Shown: one piece after another, positions 44,791-56,278 of the stretch
Layout: each line of letters opens with the position of its first letter
How positions within the stretch are numbered: position 1 is the first letter of the stretch
From: Orientallactaga sibirica
Taxonomy: Eukaryota > Chordata > Mammalia > Rodentia > Dipodidae
Assembly (NCBI GenBank): GCA_036365145.1
Contig: JAEOAD010000040.1
Coordinates: forward strand, 10,808,501-10,872,500
Length of the DNA stretch: 64,000 bases
Direction: 5' to 3'
Translations under genes and position numbers: made by a program
The notes under the pieces: generated by a model
What the model saw: only the letters and a program-made list of their open reading frames with translations
Told to the model about the DNA's origin: nothing
The model's database searches: none

Positions 44791-45212
44791 TTATCTACTA
44801 TGGTCAAGAAGAAGATAACTGATGCTTATACAGTACATTTTATTTGCATTGCTTTCCACATATTATCACATAGAATTATATGACACCTTTAGAGCTGCTT
44901 AATGCACTGGTCAGACAGGTTCCCTGTGTGCTATGGAATGTAAAAGGGTCTTTAACCAATAATACTTAGTATAGAATGGCAGCAAAAAAGGTTTAAGTAC
45001 AAAAAAAAATGTCAGTAATACATGACTCAGATTGGGAATATTGTTAAGTAAAATACTGAAGGAAATAATCCAACAATAAAATTTTAGGTGTATGACTTAT
45101 TACTTATTTAATGTTTGTCAACATTCATATAATCATGGGCTTGAGCCCAGCATCACACAGACACACACAGAAAAGTGACTAAAAATTGAAGTATATATAA
45201 CCACGTCAATAC
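44791..45212. other. Unassigned AT-rich sequence
   Basis: No recognised element. Confidence 0.5.
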
Positions 45213-45223
45213 AGAAAGTAATG

Positions 45224-45431
45224 CAGCTGGGCGTGGTGGCATACACCTGTAATCCTAGCACTCTGGAGGCAAAGGTCGGAGAATTGCTGTGAGTTCAAGG
45301 CCACCCTGAGGCTACATAATGAATTCCAGGTCAGCCTGAGTGAGAGTGAGACCCTGCCTCGAAAAACCAAAAAAAAAAAAAAAAAAAAAAAAAGAAAGAA
45401 AGAAAAGAAAAAAGAAATAAAGGGAAAAAAA
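45224..45431 (+). repeat. B1 SINE with target-site duplication
   Basis: gctgggcgtggtggcataca ... tgagttcaaggccaccctga ... gtgagaccctgcctcgaaaa and a long A/GAAA tail. Flanks agaaagtaatg (45213-45223) and agaaagtaaatg (45432-45443). Confidence 0.95.
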
Positions 45432-45511
45432 AGAAAGTAAATGAGTTGTTATGCATTTTTTTCTTTTCTTTCTTTCCTTTTCTTTTTCTTCCTCTCTTGG
45501 TTTATTTTAAG

Positions 45512-45513
<2 letters not shown>

Positions 45514-45542
<29 letters not shown>

Positions 45543-45543
45543 A
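45514..45543. repeat. (GT)n microsatellite
   Basis: Pure GT repeat of about 28 bases. Confidence 0.97.
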
Positions 45544-47261
45544 CTGATGAAATGCATGGTCTCATAATGATATAGTGCCATGGAACAATAGATAGCACAA
45601 GTCCAGAGTTTCTGGAGTCAGGGTCTCCTTAGTTTTCCCAGGTTGTTCTTGAACACCTCAGCAGGTCAGGCCAAGTTCATCATGAGCCATGAGACTTACA
45701 TGACATGTCTAGGGTAATGGCGTCTGTGTATCATTGAGGAACCAGCAAAACACACTTCCACTGGGATGTATTTGGAAGCATTAATGTGACTACCATGAAG
45801 CAATGGCTACTTAGAGTTGCAATATTGTTTCTAAGCTCTCAAATTTAATTGCAACTTTATGACTTCCAGAATTCTATAACATCTTGAAATGTAAGGAGTT
45901 TATTGAACAGAGAGCAAGCACTTTCCTAGACTACATCATTATTTCATGGAAAAATTATGTCCAAGGATCTACCTAGATTAGAATGTAAGAAATCTTTTCT
46001 CTATGATATGAAAGGAATTTTTTTTTTTTTTTTTAGTGATCACTTATGTCCTAATCTACTCTGGAAAATATAATAGGCAAGTAGAAATTCAATGTATTTG
46101 TTATTTAGTCAACATTATAGGACAATATATGCAATTCCATTTACTACAATGTATTTAAAACCAAATGTATCAAAATTTTGACTATTACATTGAAGATCAT
46201 ATGTAATAAAAGAGGGCTTGGACTTGAATAAATTTCATCTGATACAGTTTATAATCACTTCAAACATGGTTTATGTACAAAAAAAATCCACATATGAAAA
46301 ACAACTGACTTTTTATTATATCTTACTGTGAATACACAATACCAAAATGACATTCAAAAGAAGAATATATATTGCACATTGTAATTATAAAAGTATGTCA
46401 TTATATATACCTTGTGTATCTTTGAAAAATCACAGCCCAGTGGAAAACCTCCTAACTGGAAGAACAACCCCCCTGCAAATTCTGGTCACAGGATATAAAA
46501 TGGACTTGGTGGCAAAGATTAACTATAAGATTAGAGCATTTGGGATAAGTGCTGTTCTCCTACAGAGAAGTGAGCCAATGCCTAAAGCACAATGGGACAA
46601 ATATTGTTCATTTATGTCACCATAAAATGATTTTTACCGTGGAACAATCACCTCTCCTCTATATAATATCTCAAGTTAACATTACTAATTGTATCACTAT
46701 AAACCAATTTTATAGTGATATAAAAGAAGAGATAATGCTGTCTAGCTTTGGAATTAATGACTCAAATAAACACACCACTGTATTCTCTGAGTATATCTCT
46801 TCAAATGTGATATGCAATGACCAGGTAGAAAAATATCCATAATGGTCAGTTATAATTCCCAGCACAACAATATAAAGTTAACGTGGAGTTCTTTGGAACA
46901 TTTTGTTTCCACTCATTGGATAAGAAGATGAGTTTACTTAAAGTTAAATGAAAACAGCAACAAAAAACAACTGAAACGTTTATGGTCAGAAATACAGAAA
47001 AGGTACATTTCTTCTTTTAGGTCAATATTTATTTGATTGGAAAGAACCATGATAAATTACTTATTGATTCAAAAATTGTTTAGAGTAATCCATTACAATC
47101 GTATCCAAACAGAGTGTCAGCCATCAGAATGGTGTCTAATTTCCACACACATTCTAAAGTCCTCTGCACATGTAAACACCATTAAGTCAGATTCATGCGT
47201 GACCATCTGAACTACACTGGGTGTTTGTATGTTCACACCCTTGTCTATAATGGAAATCATC
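45544..47261. other. Unassigned sequence, about 1.7 kb
   Basis: No repeat was recognised. Two overlapping open frames (46347-46625 and 46549-46842) give 92 and 97 residues without any domain I recognise. Low GC and no flanking signals make chance likely. Confidence 0.4.
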
Positions 47262-47330
47262 CTTGCAACAACTCTCTATACTAGGTGCTATCAATATCCT
47301 AATTCTACTAAATATGAAATGGGCAAGCAT
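47262..47330 (-). repeat. MIR-like remnant
   Basis: cttgcaacaactctctatac, taggtgctatcaatatccta and aaatatgaaatgggcaagc keep the order of the reversed MIR 3' half (acaaccctatgaggtaggta ... gatgaggaaactg). Confidence 0.5.
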
Positions 47331-47594
47331 ATCTTAAACGTTAACGATTAAGTGGATATCAGACCATGTGTACTGAGCTCACACGTGTGTTTATGCTATG
47401 GGTAGAAGTTTAGCGAGATTTGGCTTGGGTTGTCTCCTCCAGATACAATGGCCTTGAGGGCTTCACACAGAAGGACACAATTTTGGATATCAATTTGCTT
47501 ATTTAATGGGCTTTAAATGCTGTAGAATTTAGAATTTTCTATATGATTGAGTTAATAAGAATTAGAACTGAAATGAACCCAGAAACATTCAGCA

Positions 47595-47705
47595 TTACTT
47601 TCTGAATTCCTCGATGAAGAATCTAAACTACAAGGAGTTCAAATATCTTGCTCAGGATCAAAGAGCTAATTGGTGGTCAAGCATACATTATTATTCCACA
47701 CTTCA
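47595..47705 (-). repeat. MIR element remnant
   Basis: tcgatgaagaatctaaacta, cttgctcaggatcaaagagc and taattggtggtcaag match the reversed MIR core (gatgaggaaactgaggctca ... cttgcccaaggtcacacagc). Confidence 0.6.
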
Positions 47706-47805
47706 CAAAAGGCAGGGGATTCTCTTCTCTACCATTAAGATACTCATTCAAATGGAGGAAAATTCTAGATCTTGAGTCTAAAACTTGATATTAAAATCGA
47801 AATAG

Positions 47806-47842
47806 AGGGCTGGAGAGATGGCTTAGCGGTTAAGGTGCCTGA
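47806..47842 (+). repeat. Dip-like SINE, head only
   Basis: ggctggagagatggcttagc followed by ggttaaggtgcctg is close to consensus, then the sequence turns into unrelated DNA. Everything downstream of the A-box region is missing. Confidence 0.9.
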
Positions 47843-48307
47843 AGTCATGTGATGCAACATAGGTGAGTACTGTCAGAAGCGTCCTGGACTCCTGTGATTG
47901 ATTTTGAATTGTGTTTTGGTTATTGCAAATTCAGGAATCTTTTCCTGTTGCCAAATTTTCCATGGCCCATATTCAGTTCTTCTATACCACATGGATTTGT
48001 GACCCACAGTTTAAGAAATGAGGCTCCATATAACATTTCATTAGTGCTACAAAGTATTGTGCCTTCTTCATGGTTTTCTTGTTGTTTAGAAGGACAAACA
48101 AAGCTATTTGAGAATATTATATTTCAATTAAATAACATATATAACACACTTTTAGTTGCTAATTCTTGGAATTCAGAAAAAGAAATATACACAGAAAGAA
48201 AGTTATATGGGTCATTATGTAGAAACTTTGATGGTAAAAGAGTTACTTAACATCTAAAATACATAGAAGTTATCTTAATAAAATTATAAGCTATAAAATA
48301 TTAAGAA
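47843..48307. other. Unassigned sequence with a 118-codon open frame
   Basis: A frame runs 47894-48250. Its product has no motif I recognise, and the base composition matches the surroundings. It is probably chance. Confidence 0.4.
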
Positions 48308-48549
48308 TGAAACTGGAGACATAGCTCTGCAGTTAAAGGTGATTGCTTATAAAACATGCTAGCCTTGGGATTGATTCCCTTATATACATATAAAGCCAGA
48401 TGCACAAAGTGGTGCATACATCTGGAGTTCATTGAAGTGGCAAAAGGCCCTGGCACACTCATAACCTACTTCTCTCTCTTTCTTGCTCTTTCCCTCCATT
48501 TATCATTTTCACTATCTCTCACTGCTTGCAAATAAATTGAATAAAAACT
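48308..48549 (+). repeat. Dip-related SINE, older type
   Basis: aaactggagacatagctctg, aaagccagatgcacaaagtg, gtggcaaaaggccctggcac, CT-rich 48463-48525 and the ending cactgcttgcaaataaattg. Its 'gcaaaaggccctgg' and 'tgcttgcaaa' match the copy at 18372. Confidence 0.88.
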
Positions 48550-49223
48550 TTTAAATGCATAGAAGTTGCCTAACCATAGAAACTACAAATGAAACTTACA
48601 CATCACAAAAATATAAATGTCCAAATACCCTATACTGAAGTGGGAGTGTGAGTGTGAGCAAGACAGGTTTATAATTTACTCATTAACAGGTTTGTGTTGA
48701 GGGCAAGGTGACAAATTCATTCAGGGAAATGTACTCTAGGAAATATATCTAATTATTATTTCTGATTAATTATCTAAATTGAGTACTAAATGAATCAATC
48801 AATGTTCAGCCTCTTCAATTTCATGTTTCATTGATTTTAATTGATATTGTAAATATGATGGATATGAACTGCTATTATTAGGAATTGAGCTAGTATTGCA
48901 AATAGTTGGGAAAACTGGGAGGGAAATACAAGTGAAAAATTCCAGAAACATCTTCTTTACCACAATGTATTCTGAGGCACTAATATTTTCAGATGCTTTT
49001 ACTGAGTGAAAGTTTTAAAGGGGAAAATATTTATCCAATCGTCAATTAATAGTATTTCTCAAGATTTTCACTATGTATATATTTTACATCTTCACTATTT
49101 TTTGGATGAAGGAAATTATATTGAGAAAATATAATGTCTAACATGATAACTTTTGGTATAATTTTGTTTCATGATTTGTAGTTATTTTTGTTTTTTAAGA
49201 ATTTCTGAATGTACACACACACA
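48550..49223. other. Unassigned AT-rich sequence
   Basis: No recognised element. Confidence 0.5.
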
Positions 49224-49234
49224 TATAGATAGAT

Positions 49235-49284
<50 letters not shown>

Positions 49285-49538
49285 GATAGATAGATAGATA
49301 GATAGATGATAGATAGATGATGATAGATTATATGATAGGTAGATAGAAAATAGATAGATGATGATAAATAGATAGATGATGGGTAGATAGATGTTAGATA
49401 GATAGATTATGATAAATAGATGATAGGTAGATAGATGTTAGATGATGATAAATAGATGATAGGTAGATAGATGTTAGATAGATGATGATAAATAGATGAT
49501 ACATAGATAGATGTTAGGTAGAAAGATAGATGATAGAG
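49224..49538. repeat. Compound (GATA)n/(GATGATA) satellite-like tract
   Basis: About 315 bases. A pure GATA part (49236-49305) grades into higher-order units of about 24-36 bases built from gatgataaatagatgatagg and tagatagatgttaga, repeated several times with small changes. Confidence 0.95.
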
Positions 49539-49593
49539 AGTTACTTATGTTCTTGGTTTTAGTCTTTTTTTCAAATTTAAAAATCCTTCAGTA

Positions 49594-49746
49594 GGCCGGG
49601 CGTGGTGGCACACACCTTTAATCCCAGCACTCGGAAAGGACAGGTAGGAGGAGCTGTGTGAGTTCGAGGCCAGACTAAAAATGCAGACTGAATTCCAGAT
49701 CAGCCTGGGCCAGAGTGAGAACCTACCTAGAAAAATTAGAAAAAAA
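49594..49746 (+). repeat. B1 SINE with perfect target-site duplication
   Basis: ggccgggcgtggtggcacac at the start and ggccagagtgagaacctacc near the end, with a diverged middle. aaaatccttcagta occurs at 49580-49593 and 49747-49760 without mismatch. Confidence 0.95.
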
Positions 49747-49760
49747 AAAATCCTTCAGTA

Positions 49761-50114
49761 GAAATTTAAAGACATTTAGTAGAATTAAGTTGAAAGTACA
49801 GATATCATGGACTCAGATGCAACTTTATATTGGGAGCTCAAAGAACAATCTAATTCTCTCCATGTGTGTGTGCATGTGTGCATGCAGATATGCATACTCA
49901 CAATTTACATATATGTATATGTACAAATACATTATTTATTAATATATACTTAGGTATATTTTGATTTTACAGTTGTCAATGTGGAGAGTGATGGAAAGTT
50001 CCCATAAGGATGTACTTCAAAATGACATTTATATGACACAATGGCCTATTTCAATTCACATGTGTATCTGAAAATTATCAAATCTGGGAAAGAAACATCC
50101 AGTCTCTTAACTGT
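49761..50114. other. Unassigned AT-rich sequence with short TG/TA runs
   Basis: No recognised element. Confidence 0.5.
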
Positions 50115-50122
50115 TATCACTT

Positions 50123-50391
50123 CTTTTTTTTTTTTAAGTTTATTTTTTATTTTTAGAGAGAGACACAGAGAGGGACAGACAGAGGGAGAGGGAGAGGAAG
50201 ACAGAGATGGGCATGCCAGCAGTCTCTGCTGCTGTGAACGAAATCCAGATGTGTGCGCCCCCTTGTGGTCAAGTGCAACATTGCGCCCTTGTGTCACTTT
50301 GCATCTGGCTAAACGTGGGACCTGGAGATTGAAACTGGGTTCTTAGGCTTCGGAGGCAGGTGCCTTAACCACTAAGCCATTTCTCCAGCCC
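50123..50391 (-). repeat. Dip-like SINE, extended subtype, with target-site duplication
   Basis: Poly(T), purine stretch, cccccttgtggtcaagtgca, acattgcgcccttgtgtcac, ctggctaaacgtgggacctg, aagccatttctccagccc. tatcactt lies at 50115-50122 and 50392-50399. Confidence 0.95.
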
Positions 50392-50409
50392 TATCACTTT
50401 TTAAATGAG

Positions 50410-50885
50410 TGTACATTCAAAAGTCTCTTCTAGTATTTTGAGATATACAATGCATTGTTTTGAACTATATTCATCCTCGTGTACCAAAGAAAATTCAAAC
50501 CTATTCAACCTAAGTGTAACAATAATTCCAAGGAGTAAATCCTCCTCATTCATTTCATTTTCATTCTGTAAGCTTCTAATGACTATTTCCACTCCAAATA
50601 TATAAAACCTTTTAAGTATTCTATCCATGAATAGATACTGATTGCCTTTTTGTGTTTAGATTACTTCACCTAACATGTTATACTCATGTTTATCCCTATT
50701 GTCATAAATGAGGGACATTTTGTATATCTATAAAATATCCATACACTCATACATTTGCAAACACACACTAACATATAGTATGGATTATATGTGTATATGT
50801 GCATTGTATGTGTGTGTGAGTATGTATGTGCATATGTTTCTTTACACATTCTTTCCTTGATATATATTTAGGTTGACTCCACACT
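50410..50885 (-). mobile_element. Old LINE-1 (L1M-like) 3'UTR
   Basis: The plus strand reads attttgagatatacaatgca, ttgttttgaactatattcat and cctcgtgtaccaaagaaaat, then gattacttcacctaacatgt and attgtcataaatgagggaca. Finally it reads ttgatatatatttaggttga. This matches the reversed order of an L1M-type 3'UTR and ORF2 end. Open frames 50401-50628 are chance. Confidence 0.6.
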
Positions 50886-51010
50886 TTAATAGACATTTCT
50901 CAAAAGCAAGTGTCAAAAGAAGATATATAAATGGCCAAGAGACACATGAAATATTGATGACCCTCATCATCAGGGAAATGCCAATCAAACATGTTTAATG
51001 GGTGCAGTGT
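50886..51010 (+). mobile_element. LINE-1 ORF2 3' fragment, opposite orientation to its neighbour
   Basis: aatagacatttctcaaaagc, agaagatatataaatggcca and atcatcagggaaatgccaat are the plus-strand order of L1 ORF2 near its end. It joins the minus-strand L1 3'UTR on the left without a gap. Confidence 0.75.
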
Positions 51011-51111
51011 GTTTCATTGCCAAGTCTAGAGAAAGAAATCTTGGCTCACAGACAGATAAAGTTCACCCTGGCCAGTTCAATCACTATCAGCATGAAAGTT
51101 GGAAATATCTT

Positions 51112-51188
51112 TTTTGAGAGACTTGAGTCAGGAAGATAATGAATTAAGACAAGCATGGGCTACTGAGTAAAACTCTATCTAAGGAGAA
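51112..51188 (+). repeat. B1/B4-like remnant
   Basis: cttgagtcaggaagataatg, caagcatgggctactgagta, aaactctatctaa keep the order of an old B1-like 3' part. Confidence 0.35.
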
Positions 51189-51550
51189 GTAAAAGAGTGG
51201 AGCAACTGAAACAACTATCTATTTATATGAAAACTGGAAGATTAAGTAATTTGTTCTACATTTTACAATAGCTTAAAAATATGCTACATTATTATTTATG
51301 AAGTAATAAAGCAACATGAAGTATTACTTTTTTTCCCCTCAAACCACCATATACTCTCACAGTCCTCATTACTGAATCATGAGAGCTAACACAGCTGTTC
51401 AAGTCAGCATTAAGATAATTAGGTTTAAATAGGTTTCACCTTTGTGAAACAGAAGCGATTTTTTTCCTCTCCTATGAACCAACTTTTTCATTAATCTACC
51501 TTCATTTTGTTTGAGGTGTATCCGGATGAGTCTGTAAAACATACCATGAC

Positions 51551-51662
51551 TTTTTTTTTTTTTTTTTAAATGACACAGGTTATCCCCTCACTCCAGCTCC
51601 TGTTACCCTGGGGCACACCTCTGTGGGGTTATGGTATTCACTGTGGGGTTTCAGCCTCTATT
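51551..51662 (-). mobile_element. LINE-1 3'UTR end, short
   Basis: Eighteen T, then gacacaggttatcccctcac, then a block with ggggttatggtattcactgt. This parallels the first ~110 bases of the other minus-strand L1 3' ends (compare 14379). Confidence 0.65.
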
Positions 51663-51665
51663 TAT

Positions 51666-52140
51666 GTGATAGGAGGCAGGAGGGGACCACAGCTGAAATC
51701 ACAGAGGAACTGGGGAGACGAGCATGAGTGCTGCTCCCATGCTAAACCTGATAATCAGCGCCAGGGTGAAGGAGACAGACCCTGAGGACACTCAGCACCT
51801 ACCAAAGCAGAGATCCAGAGGCTCCTAAGAGTTCATCACTGACATAAACTTAATACTCAGCCATAATGGCTCAGGTAATTTTTGGGAAGAGGGGATGGGA
51901 AGATTGTAGGAGCCACAGGATGAGACATCAAGCCCAAAAACATTCCATCCCCCCAAAACAACTCACTGTTGCTCCCACAATGCATAAACCACAACTGCAT
52001 AGGGAATACCTGCAACCCCACTGAGGAGAGTCCCCAATGGAATAGGGACAGGAAGGAGGGAAAAAATGGTATCAACATATAATGTATTCATATGAAATAT
52101 ATTTTATTATTATTACAATAAAAGATTTTAAAACATTTTA
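51666..52140 (+). mobile_element. LINE-1 3'UTR end, plus strand
   Basis: Reverse complements of phrases seen in the minus-strand copies appear in order: cacagctgaaatcacagagg, ctcagcacctaccaaagcag, agatccagaggctcctaaga, ccacaatgcataaaccacaa, ccccactgaggagagtcccc. It ends with an A-rich region (52100-52140). Its 5' end meets the 5' end of the preceding fragment. Confidence 0.8.
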
Positions 52141-52289
52141 CTTATTCATAATGAAATTATGCTTATATGTATAAATTGCAATCATTCACTCAACTTGCAT
52201 TTTATTCATAGCTTTATTCTCATTTGAAACCCATTTTAAGAACTTTCCTTTTTTCCTGCCTGTGTGTATGTGTATGTATGTGTGTATAT

Positions 52290-53505
52290 ATATATTATAT
52301 TTTTCTAATTTTACATTCATGTTAGTGACTCCAGGATCATTTTAGTTCTTCTTCAATGATGAGGTCCTGGGAGTCTCTGGGTGTCTGTATATCTGGCTTA
52401 GTAGGAGTTGGATGTTCTCTGTGTTTATCTCCTTCAGCCTTATTCTGTACTCTTGCCCTTTTCCCCCATTACTCTATGGTTTCAGCTGGGGCCCTGGTGA
52501 GGTGCAATAGGCTGTTCCTCCCTTCAGGTTCATCATCCATCTGTAAAAGAGAAGCAAATTGTCCAACGGAGAGAGAAGTTAGTACTGGATAGATAGAATG
52601 GCCATAGTTATTTTACAGAGAATTTTATATGCATAGGCCCTCTTCTATTCCACATTTGGTGGGAGCTGGATATTAGAGAATGGGCTCATTTTTTTGTACA
52701 TGGTTTTGACTTATTTCCCAGTTCCAGCAATGGGTTCCATTCCACTGAGTGGATCTATTAGCCAAATCAAGAGCAGTTAGTTACCCACCATGGCTGTGTG
52801 CCACTATTGCACTTGTTTGAGAATCATGTCAGGTTGTTTTCTGCTGGGTAGCATAGACTGTGAGTTGTTTGGACAGATGTCTGTCATTTTCCCCACAGTC
52901 ACTCATGTAGCACCCTCTGGCACTAGACTAGCTAACTGTCTGGGGACTGACCCTCTTCCAGATTCCGACCACGTCGCTTCATGTTTTGTCTCAACTGCAT
53001 ACAATGTCTTCAGCAGGAGGGTCTTACCATTAATCTTTGGTGGGTCATCAAGAACTCTGACAGAAATCTGTCCTTTTTTTGCGGGGTGGAACCTTGTAGG
53101 TCTCTCTGATCAACAGCTCATGGTGAAAGTTAACCCCTGCTGGTACTGGGAGTTACAAGTCAATGCCAACGAAGGTGAAGGAGGAAAAAGATAGGTAATA
53201 TAAAAGAGAAAGAGTGTATAGAGAGGAGACAGAGGGAGGAGAGAGAGAGAGAGAAACAGGAAAAGATTACAGTTGGTGTTCGTGATGTTCGTTCCAGGTC
53301 CCTGTGGTTCAGAAGTTCCCTTTGCAGGCCTGCTGAAGCATCAGTGTTTTACCCTGTTGTTCAGAATATAGGATTTTATGGTACCATTTCCATTTGGGTC
53401 CCTATTTGTGTCCCTCCACCCTTACCTCCCTCCCACCCTTTCGCTCCCTCCTACCTTACCCTCCCCCCATTCCACCCTCCCTATTGTCTGGTCAGATCAT
53501 GTTAT
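52290..53505 (-). mobile_element. LINE-1 3'UTR, long fragment with internal deletion
   Basis: ctaattttacattcatgtta, then directly ccaggatcattttagttctt: about 180 bases present at 44232-44412 are absent. It then runs gttggatgttctctgtgttt, cagctggggccctggtgagg, tgtgccactattgcacttgt, tctggggactgaccctcttc and aacagctcatggtgaaagtt. A purine tract (53215-53260) and a C-rich tract (53410-53480) end it. The 134-codon plus-strand frame at 52790-53194 is antisense to the L1 and not a gene. Confidence 0.82.
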
Positions 53506-54230
53506 TTTTGAGACTTTCCAGAAATGGTCAATACACATCATCCTGCCCAAATGACAGATGACATATCAAAAGCACCTTAATTCTGTTGACTAGCTCTGCA
53601 TTCTCAGTATGGCTTCCCACCATCTGTCATACATTTTCAGGTATGACTGACAAGTGCCAAAAGCATAAATTGGAATTCGTTATAAAAAGAGGACATGCAG
53701 ACAACCATGCAGTTCTATTGGCCTTCTATAAGAAGAGGTAAATACATACATACATACATATGTACATGCAGCAGTCCACAATCAATAATTAAAATGACTT
53801 AGGAGCATCAAAGCCTATTCAACAAACACTGAAAAGCAGCTAATTGTAGCTGAAAGGGTTGTGAATACCAAATTAATACCCACAAAGGTGCACTTTAAAA
53901 GTCACATTTACCGAAGGAAAGGTAAACTTGCCGAATGCACTTGAGAAAGCAAACATTATTTTAAGCATCAGGAACTGAAAGTACAGGGAATTAATTTCTA
54001 GCTTTCATGCCCACAATTACAAAGGTCAGAAGTGTTAATATTGATAACGGTCTTTCAGAAAGAGAAGCACTGGATGATCCCCTAATTATTATTCATCACC
54101 AGGAAAAGTCCTGGTGGCAATTATCACACCATTCTGAAAGAAGTATCTCAGAGGATTCCCAAATGTGAGTACGTGTTTTTGTACCAACACAACACAAACT
54201 CAAATTTTATCTCCTTAAAGTGACCAGAAA

Positions 54231-54231
<1 letters not shown>
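53506..54231. other. Unassigned sequence
   Basis: Only a short CATA run near 53744 stands out. Confidence 0.5.

Positions 54232-54277
<46 letters not shown>
54232..54277. repeat. (GT)n microsatellite
   Basis: Pure GT repeat of about 46 bases. Confidence 0.98.
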
Positions 54278-54279
<2 letters not shown>

Positions 54280-55823
54280 GGCTTGCACCACTAAAATTTA
54301 ACTCTGTAAGTACTTATGATTTCAAATCATTTAATCGTATCATTAGTTTAGAAAATCAAAGATATAAGTGATAAATTACATATATATTGGATCTCTAGAT
54401 GATTCTCACATATTGATGAGAAGTTGGGGGATTCATCTATGTTTCCTCATATTGCATAATTTTCATTCTGTTTTCATGCTGAATAGTTTTCAACTATTGG
54501 CATGTGTAACAATTTCTGTTTTCATTCTTCTGTTAATGAACATTTAAGTTCAGCCATTGTGAGTTACATACAATGAAAGGGCTCAGTGAAATGAGGCCAT
54601 TGTAGAACAAAATTGCAAGTTTCCACTTAGTAAACTAAAGTATTTGAATTCTTAGTAAATGGTAGCCACCAAAAACTGGAGGAGGGGGAAACAGGAAAAA
54701 AACACATGAACAAGGGAATAAATTCTGGAGACCCATGCAAAACATGGTGTCCATTGATAGCAATACTAGAGTGCAAACATCACAATTTCATGACTGTAGA
54801 CCTCAGATTTTGAACTAATAATAAAAATTAATAAAAGGAAGAACAGGCATTAACAAATCTACAGAAATAATAGAAAAAATTAAGATTAAGTATCATCAAT
54901 TTAGAATGATATATTAGGTTGCATGTATTTGTATTAGGGATGTCTGATTTGTTGATATAAACTTTGGTACTAATAGCCTTAATTTATATTATCATCAATA
55001 AATTTTATATTTGCTAAATTTTTCTTATGTTTCTTAAAACATAGATTATTGGTTGGTACAGAGGAAGAAAGGATAATGAGAAGGGAAGAATGGCATACAT
55101 TTTTCTTTCATGTAAACAAAAACGCTTTAAAACTGGCTAGGTGTGTAACTCGCAAGTGTATACTTTTAAATTCCTATTGTCAATTATGTGACTGTAACCT
55201 TATTAAACTTATTAAAGATTGCTGAAATTTGAACTATGTGTTTTAATTTTTGCATTAAATTGAATTTTTCTTTTAAATATGTTAAACACAAAAATATCAT
55301 CCATTCTTCCCTTAAGGCACTGACTTGCCCCCATTCCGCAGACAAAATACTTTTGTTTTTCTGGAGACAGACTCTGGTCCTCAGGGAAGTCCCTCACTCC
55401 TCAGTTTTCTCAACTGAGGGCAGTTTTGACCATGTTGAGTAAAACAAATGAGTCCCTGCAATGTTCCCTGAGCCACAAAGCAGATACAAAGCCCTGAACA
55501 GTTTCTCCATTCCAGTGTAACTGAATTACCAAATGACGAGTTTAAGAAAAGGAAAGCAGTGATTTTACAAATATTGATTTTTAAATGATTTACACAATTT
55601 TTCTTAGTTGACTGCTGAAGTGTGAAAACTTTAAAAGCTTCATGAATTCATTTGTATTCCCAAATGTCATCGTTCCTCAAATTCAAATTTTATTGACAAA
55701 CTAGAGTTAGTATAGGTCATTCATTCAAGTTATCCCCTTACCATATCTTATCCCCAATGTGATTAAGATTTTAAATTATGTGTACATCTCTATAGTTAAC
55801 ACCTACAAGAAATAAATATCAAA
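54278..55823. other. Unassigned AT-rich sequence, about 1.5 kb
   Basis: No repeat, exon or RNA gene was recognised. Confidence 0.5.
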
Positions 55824-55985
55824 GGGTCAGAGTCCATTGCGGAACAGATGGCAGAAGAATGCAAAGGTCCATGGAAGGGGAGGACTGCTTAAAATGCTAT
55901 CTTCCAGACACAACATGGCCTTGACATTCATGACCTCACACTGCTTGAAGCTACCTATACAAGACCTGCATAGGAAAAGCAACAA
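55824..55985 (+). mobile_element. LINE-1 3'UTR piece, part 1
   Basis: ccattgcggaacagatggca, atgctatcttccagacacaa, catggccttgacattcatga and acaagacctgcataggaaaa follow the order of an old rodent L1 3'UTR. The B1 that follows appears to separate it from its end at 56183. Confidence 0.6.
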
Positions 55986-56026
55986 ACAAAACAAACAAAC
56001 AAAAAATAACAAAAATCCCGGGTGAA

Positions 56027-56182
56027 GTAAGCATGCCTTTAATCCCAGAACTCGGGAGGCAGCGGTAGGAGGATCACCATGAGTTTGAGGCCACCCTGAG
56101 ACTACATAGTGAATTCCTGAGCTAGAGTAAGGCTACATCAGAAAAGCAAAAAACAAACAAACAAACAAACAAAAAACAAAAA
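56027..56182 (+). repeat. B1 SINE, apparently inserted in an L1 3'UTR
   Basis: cccgggtgaagtaagcatgc, aactcgggaggcagcggtag, actacatagtgaattcctga and a CAAA tail. It is preceded by an A/CAAA-rich stretch (55980-56022). Confidence 0.93.
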
Positions 56183-56278
56183 GGATTCAATGGAGGATGG
56201 ATTTGAGAGTAGTGGAAGGGAATTATGGTTTCTTGCCTGTAGTTATGGAAATTTTTAATAAAAAGTTAAAAAAATAAA
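56183..56278 (+). mobile_element. Probable LINE-1 3'UTR piece, part 2
   Basis: gtagtggaagggaattatgg, cttgcctgtagttatggaaa and an A-rich end (aataaaaagttaaaaaaat) look like the last ~95 bases of a retroelement, plausibly the L1 interrupted by the B1. Confidence 0.4.

Noticed and set aside
46347..46842. Overlapping 92- and 97-codon open frames as a possible gene
   Set aside because: There is no recognisable domain, the surroundings are AT-rich, the two frames are shifted relative to each other, and no retroposon or splice signals support them. I could not exclude a gene without conservation data.
47894..48250. 118-codon open frame
   Set aside because: The product has no recognisable motif and ordinary local base composition. 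Such lengths occur by chance in 64 kb.
52790..53194. Longest open frame of the window (134 codons, plus strand)
   Set aside because: It lies antisense in an L1 3'UTR. Related frames (44435-44647 and 58002-58280) recur only because they sit in copies of the same 3'UTR.
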